Source: CAUJIW01 sp963205175 (lineage in GTDB: Bacteria; Pseudomonadota; Alphaproteobacteria; Sphingomonadales; Sphingomonadaceae). Taken from it: a stretch of DNA of 64,000 nucleotides. Location of the stretch: the NCBI GenBank assembly GCA_041060555.1, contig JBEUDS010000014.1. One strand, given 5' to 3'. Of the stretch, positions 51,392 through 59,908 are shown piece by piece. Under the pieces are notes generated by a model that was given only the letters and a program-made list of their open reading frames with translations, was not told the DNA's origin and did no database searches. Every line of letters begins with the position of its first letter. The stretch's first letter is position 1. The position numbers were made by a program, and so were the translations under genes.

Positions 51392-52846
51392 TCACAGCGA
51401 CAGGATCTCCAGCGCCGCCCGCTCCGACGATTCCAGCGCCCCTTCCAGCCCCCGGGCGCCGGTCGCCGTATGTTCGCCACAGAAATGGATACGCCCGTGC
51501 GGCTCGGCCATGGTCGGCACGAAAGACGCGATCTGGCCGGGCGCGAAATAGGCCCAGTCACCGGCATTGAAATATTCCGCCTCCCAGCTGAACAGCCGGT
51601 GCGCCTTGAGCTTGCCCCTGGCCGCCGGACGCAGTTCCTCGAAGGTGGCGACGATTTTTGCCAGCGCGGCCTCCGTGCCCAGACGGTCCCACAGCCGGGC
51701 AAGGCCGCCACGCGCCTGTACCAGCAGGCCGGTCACCTCGTCGGCCGTCGCCCCGAACCGCTGCGGCAGCACCGTGCCCAGCGCCGAGTTGGTCCACATG
51801 CCTGGCGCCCGGCCGTCATGCTCCCAGAACGGCTCGGTTGCGGTCAGGAAGGCCATCGACAACGGCTGATAGGGCAATGTCGCCACCGCCCGCGCCTGCG
51901 CGCCGCTCAGGCCCGGCGTGATCGCCACATGCCGTAGCGTCGAGAACGGCAGCGAGCAGACCACACGTCCGGCCTGATAGACCGAACCATCGGCGCACCG
52001 CACCTCGGCGACATCGGTACGGCTGTCGATCGACACCACTTCCTTACCCAGCAGCACCTCGCCCTTGAGCAGCGCCGCCATCCCCTGAGGCAATCTCTCG
52101 TTGCCGCCCTTGATCGCCCAGGAGTTCGGTCCGGCACTGATCTGCGTCATCACGAACCCGGAGTTGAACTCCAGCATCAGGGCGGAAACATCGTAGGCAT
52201 TGATGCCATAGTAGGGTGACACATCGTTCACCAGCCGGATGGCCGCATCGCTGAGCCCCTGCTGGGTCAGGAAGGCGTGGAGCGAGATGTCGAGCGATGC
52301 GTTAGCAGGGTCCAGCCACGCCGCCCAGTCCTCCAGCGGATTGTGCATGGCGATCAGCTTGTTGGTGACTTCCCACGGCATCGACGTCTTGAGCGCGTCG
52401 GGCAGCGGATTGAACGGCGCGGCCGCCCACTGCTCGCGGGTCAGCGGCTTGCCGTCGAGCACCAGCTCCTGCGGCTTGCCATGCATGTAGCGCTTGCCGA
52501 CCTCGATCAGCTCGACCCCGGCGCGATGGGCGGCATCGATGCCGCGACCATAGCCGTCACCCATCGAGTTGAAGCCCATTTCGGGCACGCCTGGCAGATC
52601 GAACAGCGTGTGCACACGGCCGCCGACCCGCTGCCGGCCTTCCAGCACCAGCACTTTCAGGCCCTGCTGCTCCAGCAGCCAGGCGGCATTGAGGCCGGAG
52701 ACACCGGCGCCCAGCACAATGGCGTCGAGCGGCCGCGTCGTGGCCGATTTGCCTGCCTTACGGGCGGCCTGCGCGGGCGACGCCATGGCGGCGGCAGCAC
52801 CCACCGCGGCTGCTCCCAGCGTGAAGGTCCGTCGGCTCATTTCCAT
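51392..52846 (-). CDS. Tat-exported flavin amine oxidase (NicA2-like)
   Basis: A 484-aa FAD-dependent amine oxidase. The N-terminus MEMSRRTFTLGAAAVGAAAA is a twin-arginine signal (RRTF), so the enzyme acts outside the cytoplasm. The Rossmann motif AIVLGAGVSGLNAAWLL, the GG doublet GRQRVGGRVHT and the C-terminal FAD motif HFCGEHTATGARGLEGALES are typical of flavin monoamine oxidases. The export signal, the length and the divergent cytochrome c gene resemble nicotine oxidoreductase NicA2, which uses cytochrome c rather than O2. The start ATG follows AGGGAG at 8 bases. The amine substrate is not determined. Confidence 0.85.
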   Translation of the reverse strand: MEMSRRTFTLGAAAVGAAAAMASPAQAARKAGKSATTRPLDAIVLGAGVSGLNAAWLLEQQGLKVLVLEGRQRVGGRVHTLFDLPGVPEMGFNSMGDGYGRGIDAAHRAGVELIEVGKRYMHGKPQELVLDGKPLTREQWAAAPFNPLPDALKTSMPWEVTNKLIAMHNPLEDWAAWLDPANASLDISLHAFLTQQGLSDAAIRLVNDVSPYYGINAYDVSALMLEFNSGFVMTQISAGPNSWAIKGGNERLPQGMAALLKGEVLLGKEVVSIDSRTDVAEVRCADGSVYQAGRVVCSLPFSTLRHVAITPGLSGAQARAVATLPYQPLSMAFLTATEPFWEHDGRAPGMWTNSALGTVLPQRFGATADEVTGLLVQARGGLARLWDRLGTEAALAKIVATFEELRPAARGKLKAHRLFSWEAEYFNAGDWAYFAPGQIASFVPTMAEPHGRIHFCGEHTATGARGLEGALESSERAALEILSL

Positions 52847-53156
52847 CTGCAAGGCTCCCTGACTGCTCGACGCGTCGACCACATTTACCGTAGCCGTTTT
52901 GGCGCGCTTTCTCTGCCTGAGACGACACCGGCGACCGGGTGCTGTCGATCCGGCGATCCCCCTTGACCACTAGGCGGATAACGACTGCCGGCATCGCCGA
53001 AGCCATCATGCGTGCCGCTAGGCTGCACACCGAGGGCCATCAGCCTGGCACTGTTCAGACTGCGCTCATGTAAAACAGGCTAAATCAACAATGACAGCAT
53101 CCTCGTCCGCGCTGCGGCGGGTATGCATGTAATGAGGTAAAGAGGGAAGTCGCGTG
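52847..53156. promoter_or_regulatory. Divergent promoter region, amine oxidase and cytochrome c
   Basis: A 310-base region with no gene. It must carry promoters for the leftward amine oxidase and rightward cytochrome c genes. An AT-rich patch at about 53070-53095 and the ribosome-binding site AGAGGGAAG (53141-53149) are visible. No convincing operator palindrome was found. Confidence 0.45.
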
Positions 53157-53564
53157 ATGCACCACAGGAAATCCCACCGCTCTCTTTCGGCGATCGTTGC
53201 CGGCACGTTCCTCGCACTGGCCGCCACCAGCGCCCAGGCCGCGGCACCGGCAGGCGACGCCAAGGCGGGCGCCAAGCTGTTTCTGCAGTGCCGCGCCTGC
53301 CATACCGTCGATGTTGGCGGCAAGAACGGCGTCGGCCCGAATCTGGCGGGCATCGTTGGCGCCAAGGCGGCCGCGGTTCCTGGCTACAAGTTCTCGCCGG
53401 CGCTGACAAAGGCCAACATCACCTGGACACCCGAGACGCTCGACACCTGGCTGAAGCGACCCTCGGCGATGGTGCCGGGCACCAAGATGGCTTTCGCCGG
53501 CATGGCCAACCCGAAGGCCCGGGCGGACATGATCGCCTATCTCTCGACCCTGAAAGGCAAGTGA
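53157..53564 (+). CDS. Class I c-type cytochrome
   Basis: A 135-aa periplasmic cytochrome. A signal peptide (about residues 1-29, ending SAQAA) precedes the heme attachment site CRACHT, then NGVGPNLAGIVG, and the methionine axial-ligand region KMAFAGMANPKARADMIAYL near the C-terminus. Size and order match mitochondrial-type cytochrome c. ATG 53157 preferred over the adjacent GTG 53154 for ribosome-site spacing. It overlaps the alpha/beta hydrolase gene by one base and is divergent from the amine oxidase, so it is a good candidate for that enzyme's electron acceptor. Confidence 0.93.
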   Translation: MHHRKSHRSLSAIVAGTFLALAATSAQAAAPAGDAKAGAKLFLQCRACHTVDVGGKNGVGPNLAGIVGAKAAAVPGYKFSPALTKANITWTPETLDTWLKRPSAMVPGTKMAFAGMANPKARADMIAYLSTLKGK

Positions 53565-54532
53565 TGTCCGCTGTACGCCGCACCGTCGCCGCGATCGCGC
53601 TGGCCTCGACCCTGCTGGGCGCCTCCGCCTTCGCTCAGTCCCCCGCCCAATCCGACAAGCCCTACCTGACCATCGAGGCGCTGCGCGCCAAGTACCAGGA
53701 CCCGGCCGGCCGTATCGCCAACATTGACGGTGCCGAGGTCTATTACAAGGACGAAGGTCAGGGGCCGGCGATCCTGATGGTCCATGGCTCGGCCAGTTCG
53801 CTGCGCACCTGGGACCGCATCGCCGATCGCCTGAAGTCGAAATACCGGGTCATCCGCTACGATATTCCGGGCTACGGCCTTTCCGGGCGGGTGTCCGACG
53901 AGGTGGCGAAAAACGTACAGCCGACCGACATCGCCGAGAAACTGCTGGCGCAGCTGGGTGTCAACAAGATCACCTTCGTCGGCGTCTCCTCCGGCGGCAC
54001 GCTCGGCATGTTCCTTGCCGCCAGGCGGCCGGACCTGGTGGAGCGGCTGATCCTGTCCAACACGCCATCCGACCCCGTCAAGACCGACCACCTGGTGATG
54101 CCGGAAAGCTTCATCAAGGCGCAGGCGGAAGCCAAGGCGACCGGTTTCCAGGACATGACGTTCTGGAACGAGTACCTGTCGTACTTCGCCGGCGACCCCA
54201 AACGAATTTCCGCCGCCAAGCGCGAGGAATATTACGACTTCAACCGCCGCACGCCTGAGAAATATCCTGTCGCCATGGTGGCCCGGATCGGCGATGGCAA
54301 GGAAGCCACGACATTGATGTCGCAGGTGAAGGCGCCGACCCTGCTGCTATGGGGCGGAAGTGATCACCTGTTGCCGGAATCGGCCGCCTACCGGATCGCC
54401 GAATATCTGAAGCAGGCCCAGATCTCGCGGGTCATCATGCCGGATGTCGGCCACTATCCGCCGGTTGAAGTGCCGGAGCGCTTCGAGCAACTGTTGTCGG
54501 CCTATATTGAAGCCGCCACGCCGAATCGCTGA
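53564..54532 (+). CDS. Exported alpha/beta hydrolase
   Basis: A 322-aa serine hydrolase with a signal peptide (AAIALASTLLGASAFAQ). The catalytic triad is readable: nucleophile Ser in GVSSGGTLG, Asp in LLWGGSDHLLPE, His in PDVGHYPPVE; the oxyanion-hole HG occurs in MVHGSASSLRTW. The cap region is helical. It starts on the stop codon of the cytochrome c gene (TGATG), so the two are co-expressed. It probably cleaves an ester, amide or C-C bond of the exported pathway's substrate or product. A hairpin follows its stop codon. Substrate unknown. Confidence 0.9.
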   Translation: MSAVRRTVAAIALASTLLGASAFAQSPAQSDKPYLTIEALRAKYQDPAGRIANIDGAEVYYKDEGQGPAILMVHGSASSLRTWDRIADRLKSKYRVIRYDIPGYGLSGRVSDEVAKNVQPTDIAEKLLAQLGVNKITFVGVSSGGTLGMFLAARRPDLVERLILSNTPSDPVKTDHLVMPESFIKAQAEAKATGFQDMTFWNEYLSYFAGDPKRISAAKREEYYDFNRRTPEKYPVAMVARIGDGKEATTLMSQVKAPTLLLWGGSDHLLPESAAYRIAEYLKQAQISRVIMPDVGHYPPVEVPERFEQLLSAYIEAATPNR

Positions 54533-54540
54533 TAACATGC

Positions 54541-54580
54541 ACGACAGGGCGGGACACCAGGTGGCAACCCGCCCTGTCGT
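54541..54580 (+). terminator. Strong hairpin after the hydrolase gene
   Basis: ACGACAGGGCGGG (54541-54553) pairs exactly with CCCGCCCTGTCGT (54568-54580). The stem is a perfect 13 bp but no clear U-tract follows, so it may be a weak terminator, a transcript-stabilising end or a regulatory stem before the hydratase operon. Confidence 0.6.
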
Positions 54581-54619
54581 GACTCCTTGTCCACGATTCT
54601 TGCCACGGGAACCGATGCG

Positions 54620-56029
54620 TTGACGGCTCCACAGACCCTCTATGACAAGCTCTGGCACAGCCATGCCGTCGCCGAGCTGCCCACCGGCGAAACCCTGCTC
54701 TATATCGACCGCCATCTGGTCCATGAAGTCAGCAGCCCGCAGGCCTTTGCCTCCTTGCGCGCGGCAGGCCGGCGACTGCGCCGGCCACGGACACACCTCG
54801 CGGTTGCCGACCATGCAGTACCGACCCGGCAGCGTGGCGGCGACATTGCCGACCCGCTGGCACGCGCCCAGGTCGCCGAGCTGGAGGAAAACGCCGCCGC
54901 GTTCGACGTGCCCTATCGCGCGCTGACGGGCGATGGCCAGGGCATCGTCCATGTCATCGGTCCCGAGAGCGGCTTCACCCTGCCGGGCATCACACTGGTC
55001 TGCGGCGACAGCCACACCACCACCCATGGCGCGTTCGGCGCGCTGGCTTTCGGCATCGGTGCCAGCGAGTGCGGCACGGTGATGGCTGCCCAGTGCCTGA
55101 AGCAGCGCAAGGCCAGGACCATGCGGGTCGAGCTCGTTGGCACCCTGCCGGCGCACGTCACCGCGAAGGATGTGGCGCTGGCTTTCATCGCCAAGGTTGG
55201 CGCGCTTGGCGCCCAGGGCCACGCCGTCGAATATGCCGGCCCCGCGGTTGAAGCGATGTCGATGGCCGCCCGCATGACCTTGTGCAACATGACCATCGAG
55301 GCCGGCGGCCGCATTGGCCTCGTTGCCCCGGACGATACCACGTTTGCCTATCTGCGCGGTCGGCCGATGGCGCCCAGGGGCAGCCGCTGGGACCAGGCGG
55401 TGGCGTACTGGCGGACATTGCGGACCGACGTGGGCGCCGGCTACGACAAGCAGGTGACGCTCGATCTCGCCGGCATCGCGCCACACGTGAGCTGGGGCAC
55501 CAGCCCGGACGAGGCGCTGCCGATCACGGCGACGATCCCCGATCCGGCCGCCATCGCCGACGACAGCGCCCGGCGGCACGCGGAGAAAGCGCTGGCCTAC
55601 ATGGACCTCAAGCCCGGCACGCCACTGGAGCAGGTGGCGATCCAGCGGGTGTTCATCGGCTCGTGCACCAATGGCCGGATCGAAGACCTGCGCGCGGCGG
55701 CCGAGGTCGTGCGCGGCCGCACGGTGGCGGCCGGCGTGCAGGCCATTGTCGTACCGGGCTCGACACAGACCAGACAACAGGCCGAGGCCGAGGGACTGGA
55801 CAGTATTTTCACCGCCGCCGGATTCGAATGGCGTCATGCCGGCTGCTCGATGTGCGTTGCCATGAACGATGACCGCCTGGCGCCCGGCGAACGCTGCGCC
55901 AGCACCTCGAACCGCAATTTCGAGGGCCGCCAGGGCCCGGGGGGACGCACCCACCTGATGAGCCCGGCCATGGCCGCCGCCGCCGGCATCGCCGGCCACC
56001 TCATCGACGTTCGAAAGCTGCTGTCGTGA
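54620..56029 (+). CDS. LeuC-type hydro-lyase large subunit (copy 1)
   Basis: A 469-aa aconitase-superfamily large subunit. The cysteines for the 4Fe-4S cluster are in GSCTNGRIEDLR and HAGCSMCVAMN; DSHTTTHGAFGALAFGIG is the family substrate-binding stretch, with TSNRNFEGRQGP and LMSPAMAAAA at the end. The start is uncertain: TTG 54620 begins a normal N-terminus (LTAPQTLYDKLWHSH) just after the upstream hairpin. With LeuD-type copy 1 it forms a heterodimeric hydratase/isomerase. Because a second LeuCD pair and an amidase are linked, a catabolic role (maleate, citraconate or dimethylmaleate hydratase type) is more likely than leucine biosynthesis. Confidence 0.85.
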   Translation: MTAPQTLYDKLWHSHAVAELPTGETLLYIDRHLVHEVSSPQAFASLRAAGRRLRRPRTHLAVADHAVPTRQRGGDIADPLARAQVAELEENAAAFDVPYRALTGDGQGIVHVIGPESGFTLPGITLVCGDSHTTTHGAFGALAFGIGASECGTVMAAQCLKQRKARTMRVELVGTLPAHVTAKDVALAFIAKVGALGAQGHAVEYAGPAVEAMSMAARMTLCNMTIEAGGRIGLVAPDDTTFAYLRGRPMAPRGSRWDQAVAYWRTLRTDVGAGYDKQVTLDLAGIAPHVSWGTSPDEALPITATIPDPAAIADDSARRHAEKALAYMDLKPGTPLEQVAIQRVFIGSCTNGRIEDLRAAAEVVRGRTVAAGVQAIVVPGSTQTRQQAEAEGLDSIFTAAGFEWRHAGCSMCVAMNDDRLAPGERCASTSNRNFEGRQGPGGRTHLMSPAMAAAAGIAGHLIDVRKLLS

Positions 56030-56655
56030 CCATCCAGCCCTTCACCAGCCTCACCGGTATCGCGGCCTCGCTGCCGGAGGAGAACATCGACACCGATGTC
56101 ATTTATCCCGCGCGTTTCCTGCTGATCACTGCCCGCGACGGTCTGGGGAACTATGCCTTCCACGACCGGCGGTTCACCGCCGACGGGCAGGAACGCCCGG
56201 AGTTCGTGCTCAACCGCGCGCCCTGGCGCGATGCACCGATCCTGGTCGCCGGTGCCAATTTCGGCTCCGGTTCGAGCCGGGAACAGGCGGTGTGGGCGCT
56301 GCTCGGGCGGGGCATCCGCTGCGTGATCGCGCCCAGTTTCGGCGAGATTTTCCATGCCAACTGCTACCGCAATGGTGTTCTGCCCGTCACGCTGCCCGCC
56401 GCTGATGTCGCGCGTCTCGCCGCCCTCGCTGAAGCCGGTGCCGAGCTGACCATCGACCTGCCGGGGCAGATCATCGCCGTCGAGGGCATGGCGCCCCTCT
56501 CCTTCGCCATTGCCCCCGATCGTAAACAGGCGCTCATCAACGGCTGGGACGAGACGGCGGTCTTGCTCAACGCCCATGGCAAGGATATCGCCGTGTTTGA
56601 AACCCGGCATCGCGCCGTCCAGCCCTGGCTGTTCGAAGAGGAAGCCCGTCCATGA
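56026..56655 (+). CDS. LeuD-type hydro-lyase small subunit (copy 1)
   Basis: A 209-aa swivelling-domain subunit. Typical motifs are NIDTDVIYPARFLL, ANFGSGSSREQAVWALLG and APSFGEIFHANCYRNGVLP. It starts at GTG 56026, overlapping the LeuC stop by 4 nt, and overlaps the amidase gene by 4 nt at its end. Compared with copy 2 (59964) the phosphate/substrate loop differs: VIYPARFLLITARDG here versus AIIPSREMRSVSKRG there. The two pairs therefore probably act on different substrates. Confidence 0.9.
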   Translation: MTIQPFTSLTGIAASLPEENIDTDVIYPARFLLITARDGLGNYAFHDRRFTADGQERPEFVLNRAPWRDAPILVAGANFGSGSSREQAVWALLGRGIRCVIAPSFGEIFHANCYRNGVLPVTLPAADVARLAALAEAGAELTIDLPGQIIAVEGMAPLSFAIAPDRKQALINGWDETAVLLNAHGKDIAVFETRHRAVQPWLFEEEARP

Positions 56656-57284
56656 GCAACGACCTGGCCGCCAACTACGCGCGCGCCTACAACAACCGCG
56701 TCGGCTTCGGCCAGCGCCCGGCGCTGATCCTGATCGATTTCTGCCAGGCTTATTACGAACCCGACTGCGATCTGTTCGCCGGCGAGGGCGCCGTCAGCGC
56801 CCTCGAGTCCGCGCTGCGGGTGCGCGCTGCCGCCCGTGCCGCCGGCGTGCCGGTCATTCTCACCAACGTCGTCTATCACCCCAGCGGCATCAATGGCGGG
56901 CGCTTCTTCGAGAAGGCCAGACCGCTGCGCAACTTCACCCAGGGCAACCCGATGGGCGCCTGGGGTCCGGGTCTGGTCGCCCACGACGACGAACTGGTGG
57001 TGCCCAAGCAGTATCCCAGCGCCTTCTTCGGCACCTCGCTCGCCGCGACACTGACCGCCGCCGGCATCGACAGCGTGCTGCTGACCGGCCTCACCACCAG
57101 CGGCTGCGTGCGCGCCAGCTGCGTTGACGCCATGTCCCACGGCTTCAAGACGGCGGTGATCGCCGAGGCCTGCGGTGACCGTCACGCCGCCCCTCATGAG
57201 GCCAACCTGTTCGACATGAACGCGAAATATGCCGACGTGGTGAGCGAGGCCGAGGCACTGGCGTTCCTCGCTGGCCTGAAATAG
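56652..57284 (+). CDS. Isochorismatase-fold cysteine hydrolase (maleamate/carbamoylsarcosine amidase-like)
   Basis: A 210-aa hydrolase with the Asp-Lys-Cys triad of the family: LILIDFCQAYYEP (Asp), VPKQYPSAFFGTSL (Lys) and LTTSGCVRASCVDA (Cys). The sequence around the Cys and the final EANLFDMNAKYADV resemble N-carbamoylsarcosine amidase and maleamate amidase (NicF). In nicotinate-type pathways such an enzyme yields maleate, a substrate of LeuCD-type hydratases. Its coupling to a LeuCD pair (4-nt overlap) supports an amide to diacid to hydroxydiacid sequence. Last gene of the operon, followed by a bidirectional terminator. Confidence 0.85.
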   Translation: MSNDLAANYARAYNNRVGFGQRPALILIDFCQAYYEPDCDLFAGEGAVSALESALRVRAAARAAGVPVILTNVVYHPSGINGGRFFEKARPLRNFTQGNPMGAWGPGLVAHDDELVVPKQYPSAFFGTSLAATLTAAGIDSVLLTGLTTSGCVRASCVDAMSHGFKTAVIAEACGDRHAAPHEANLFDMNAKYADVVSEAEALAFLAGLK

Positions 57285-57332
57285 TCGGCGGCCGGCGCCC
57301 GCCGCCGCGCGCGACGCCCGCCACCGGACATG

Positions 57333-57369
57333 AAAAACCTCCGCAAGGTGACCCCTGCGGAGGTTTTTT
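57333..57369. terminator. Bidirectional intrinsic terminator
   Basis: AAAAACCTCCGCA and TGCGGAGGTTTTTT form a perfect stem with A-tract and T-tract on the two sides. It serves the rightward amidase operon and the leftward membrane-protein operon. Confidence 0.92.
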
Positions 57370-57388
57370 CGTTGCAGGCTTTTCGTGC

Positions 57389-58066
57389 TCAGAAGGGCTT
57401 GGTGGCGCCCAGGAAGCAGATGCCCGAAATGGTGATCCAGTAAACGTAGGCCATCCAGCGGCCGAAGGCGACTTCCCGCGCCAGCGCGGCCTCCTCGGCC
57501 GGGTTCGGGCCCAGTGCCAGCACCCGGAACCGGGTAGTCCAGGCCCGCATGATGTAACGCAGGCCAAGGCCGATGATCAGGGTGAAGCCGTAGAGCCCCA
57601 GCTTGGCCGGATACCAGTACATGCCAGGACCGGTGTTGAGCGGCCCATAGCCCAGCAACGACGTGATGCAGACGATGAAGATCGCCGGGATCAGGATATA
57701 GCGCAGATACTCGTCGATCTTGGTCAGACGGATGCCGGTATCGGTCTCGCGGGTGAGGAACGCCGACCAGGTCAGCGCCAGCCAGCTCAGCATCACCACC
57801 CACATCAAGGTCAGCCAGTGGCCGCCATAGGGCTGGATGCCAAACAGGTGGCCCATGTGCAGGCCCAGCGGCAGCAGCATGAGAATGCCCGTGCGGGCCA
57901 GAATATCGATGCGATAGGCCGTCTCTAGGTGACGCCGCCGTTCTTCCATCGTCAGCCGGTGATTGACGATATTGTAGGAGGTCTGGAAGACACCCCATTC
58001 ACCACCCAGCCAGTAGACCATGGCGATGATATGCACCCACCGGAGCACATCCAATTCTGCAAACAT
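57389..58066 (-). CDS. Unknown six-helix inner-membrane protein
   Basis: A 225-aa membrane protein with about six helices and several conserved-looking histidines near helix ends (RWVHIIAMVYWLGGEWGVF, LGLHMGHLFGIQPYGGHW). The layout recalls CopD/DUF2269-like or small cytochrome-b-like membrane proteins, but no family could be fixed. The start ATG follows a purine-rich ribosome-binding site. It is the third gene of a minus-strand operon with a methyltransferase and a 124-aa protein, and ends at a bidirectional terminator. A heme-linked redox or carrier role is possible but speculative. Confidence 0.7.
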   Translation of the reverse strand: MFAELDVLRWVHIIAMVYWLGGEWGVFQTSYNIVNHRLTMEERRRHLETAYRIDILARTGILMLLPLGLHMGHLFGIQPYGGHWLTLMWVVMLSWLALTWSAFLTRETDTGIRLTKIDEYLRYILIPAIFIVCITSLLGYGPLNTGPGMYWYPAKLGLYGFTLIIGLGLRYIMRAWTTRFRVLALGPNPAEEAALAREVAFGRWMAYVYWITISGICFLGATKPF

Positions 58067-58133
58067 TATGCTCTTCCCTTTTCTTCCTTCTATGGTCGAG
58101 AACCGGGATGTGCCCCGGCGGTGCCGTTTCGTG

Positions 58134-58508
58134 TCAGCCTCGGCTCAATTCCTCGGCAATGTCGTCGATCGGGGGATCGAAGCTGTCCATCGCCTCCATC
58201 GTTTGCTGCATGCCGCGCATGACCCGGGCGATATAGGCCCTGGTCATCAGGCCGCGCTCACGACCCGCGGCGTCATCCGGCGCATAGGCCTCGATATCGG
58301 CACGGGTGATGCTGCCCTTGGCCTCCAGCAGCCGCTCGACGGTATCAAGCCGCTCCCGCAGCACCGACACCTCGGCGGTAACCGCCATCAGGATCGAGGT
58401 CAGCTGTTCGAGGGCGATGTCGCCGTTGATCATCGGCCGGCGCCCCTTCGGCCGGGCGCCCGCCCGTTCGATCCAGTCGATGCTCTGCGTCGTGGTGGTC
58501 GCGATCAT
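58134..58508 (-). CDS. Hypothetical 124-aa coiled-coil protein
   Basis: A soluble, mostly helical protein (starts MIATTTTQSIDWIERAGARP). The middle (EVSVLRERLDTVERLLEAKG) is a short coiled coil with leucine-type spacing, and the C-terminus is acidic (DSFDPPIDDIAEELSRG). No family recognised. Its ATG overlaps the stop of the methyltransferase gene (ATGA), so it is translated with it; it may be a partner or stabilising subunit of that enzyme. The next gene begins 67 bases downstream. Confidence 0.65.
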   Translation of the reverse strand: MIATTTTQSIDWIERAGARPKGRRPMINGDIALEQLTSILMAVTAEVSVLRERLDTVERLLEAKGSITRADIEAYAPDDAAGRERGLMTRAYIARVMRGMQQTMEAMDSFDPPIDDIAEELSRG

Positions 58509-59731
58509 GCTGCTTCTCCCATCTGGATCACATTGACGGGCTTCCACGCACCATAGGCGTTCCAGGAAGCCGCCCGGCCATAATCTTCCTTCTCTCCGCT
58601 AGGCGAAGCCGGGAACACCGATTTATCGGCCACCGCCTTGACGCCAACCTTGAACTGGCTGTCGGCGGGGAAGCCGAACTCGGCCATCATCGCCGGCAGG
58701 TCGATGCCGTGCATGGCCGACCAGAAGGGCTCGTTATTGTTGAAGGCATCCCAGTCGCGCATGAACTGCTCGAACAGCGGCATCTCCGGCGTGTACTGCG
58801 GCTGCTCGACGTGCAGCATCAGCCCGCCCGGCGCCAGCACGCGACCGATCTCGGCCATGATCGCCCGCATCGAGCCGTAGGACAGCTCGTGCAGGAACAT
58901 GGTGGTCTGCACCCAGTCGAACGAACCGGCCTCGAAGCGCGACAGATCCTCGGCATTGGCCTGAACGAAGGTGATGTTGTTGACCCCCAGCGCCTTGGCG
59001 CGGGCGTGACCGTAGCGCAGCACCGGTGCGGCGGTGTCGATGGCGACCACCTCGGCTTCTGGGAAACCCTGGGCCAGCGGCACGGCGTTGTGGCCGATGG
59101 TGCAGCCGATATCGAGGATGCGCCTGGGCTTCCAGTCCGGCCGGTTGGCCTTCGCCCAGGCAACCAGCGCCTGGCCGCCGCCGTCGGAATAGGCGCCCAA
59201 CGCACCGCCGGTGGTGGCGAACAGACCGGAGTCGTAGTTGGCGCCGGCCGATACGTCACCGGGACGCTCCTCGCCGGCATAGCCACCCGGCATGCAATGG
59301 ATGTCGACCGCCGTCATGTAGCGCGGCTGCTGCATTGTCGGGTCGAGTTGCAGGGTCGTGGCGCCTTCGTTGTGGGCGCGGGCACGGGCATCCAGGTCGT
59401 CGAGCTGTCGCAGCACGATAGCGCGGCCGTTCTGCTGGCGCATCTCCATGCTGTTGCGCTTGATGGCGGTCCAGAAGCGGTGCCACGGATCGCGGTTCAT
59501 CGCATCACGCACTTCCATGCGGTCCTGCGGATCGCGGCCATGCTCGGCGCGGAACGCCGGCAGCACCCGCGTGTCGTAGGCGATCCTGTTACCGGCGCCG
59601 ACGGTGCCGGAGAGGTACCGATTGAACAGCGTCAGGTAATTGTAGCGCGCAACCTCGTCATGCTGCGGCACGGGGAACATCCCGTGCCGGGCAACCTTGG
59701 TATAGGGAGGAGGCAGATTGTCTTGCGTCAT
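58505..59731 (-). CDS. Class I SAM-dependent methyltransferase with long N-terminal domain
   Basis: A 408-aa protein. Residues about 195-320 form the SAM-binding Rossmann domain: ILDIGCTIGHNAVPLAQGFP (motif I), VVAIDTAAPVLRYG, FVQANAEDL and DWVQTTMFLHEL. The first 190 residues form a helical extension not found in plain methyltransferases (e.g. YNYLTLFNRYLSGTVGAG). The variant GCTIGHN replaces the usual GxGxG. It leads an operon with a 124-aa and a membrane protein, embedded among catabolic genes. It probably methylates a small molecule of the pathway (inference). Start ATG 59731 chosen at MTQDNLPPPY. Confidence 0.85.
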   Translation of the reverse strand: MTQDNLPPPYTKVARHGMFPVPQHDEVARYNYLTLFNRYLSGTVGAGNRIAYDTRVLPAFRAEHGRDPQDRMEVRDAMNRDPWHRFWTAIKRNSMEMRQQNGRAIVLRQLDDLDARARAHNEGATTLQLDPTMQQPRYMTAVDIHCMPGGYAGEERPGDVSAGANYDSGLFATTGGALGAYSDGGGQALVAWAKANRPDWKPRRILDIGCTIGHNAVPLAQGFPEAEVVAIDTAAPVLRYGHARAKALGVNNITFVQANAEDLSRFEAGSFDWVQTTMFLHELSYGSMRAIMAEIGRVLAPGGLMLHVEQPQYTPEMPLFEQFMRDWDAFNNNEPFWSAMHGIDLPAMMAEFGFPADSQFKVGVKAVADKSVFPASPSGEKEDYGRAASWNAYGAWKPVNVIQMGEAA

Positions 59732-59803
59732 CGGCGTTGCTCCGTCTGTCGTCAGGCATCGGTGCCTGTCGCCGACTGTCGAGGGCGGCCCGAAATTCAG
59801 ACA

Positions 59804-59815
59804 TGACAAATGTCA
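59804..59815. promoter_or_regulatory. Palindrome TGACA-AA-TGTCA upstream of the methyltransferase operon
   Basis: A perfect 12-base palindrome about 75 bases upstream of the methyltransferase start. On the minus strand it contains TTGACA, a consensus -35 hexamer, so it may be an operator overlapping the promoter. No matching -10 was clear and no regulator gene is adjacent. Confidence 0.4.
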
Positions 59816-59908
59816 ATCGGACCGCGCGCGACGGGCGAACGCGCGGCAACTATCCAACCAGCGGATAAAAACCGCCCGCCAACCGGCCCATCCCGCGCCA
59901 ACGGACAA

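Noticed and set aside
49462..51711. 749-codon minus-strand frame opposite the FAD-linked oxidase
   Set aside because: The plus strand encodes a clear PCMH-type flavoprotein over the same bases; only the 49462-49650 end lies outside it and is noted separately.
54620..56655. Assigning copy 1 as the leucine biosynthesis leuCD genes
   Set aside because: Overlap with an amidase gene, presence of a second LeuCD pair and catabolic neighbours argue against it; left unnamed.
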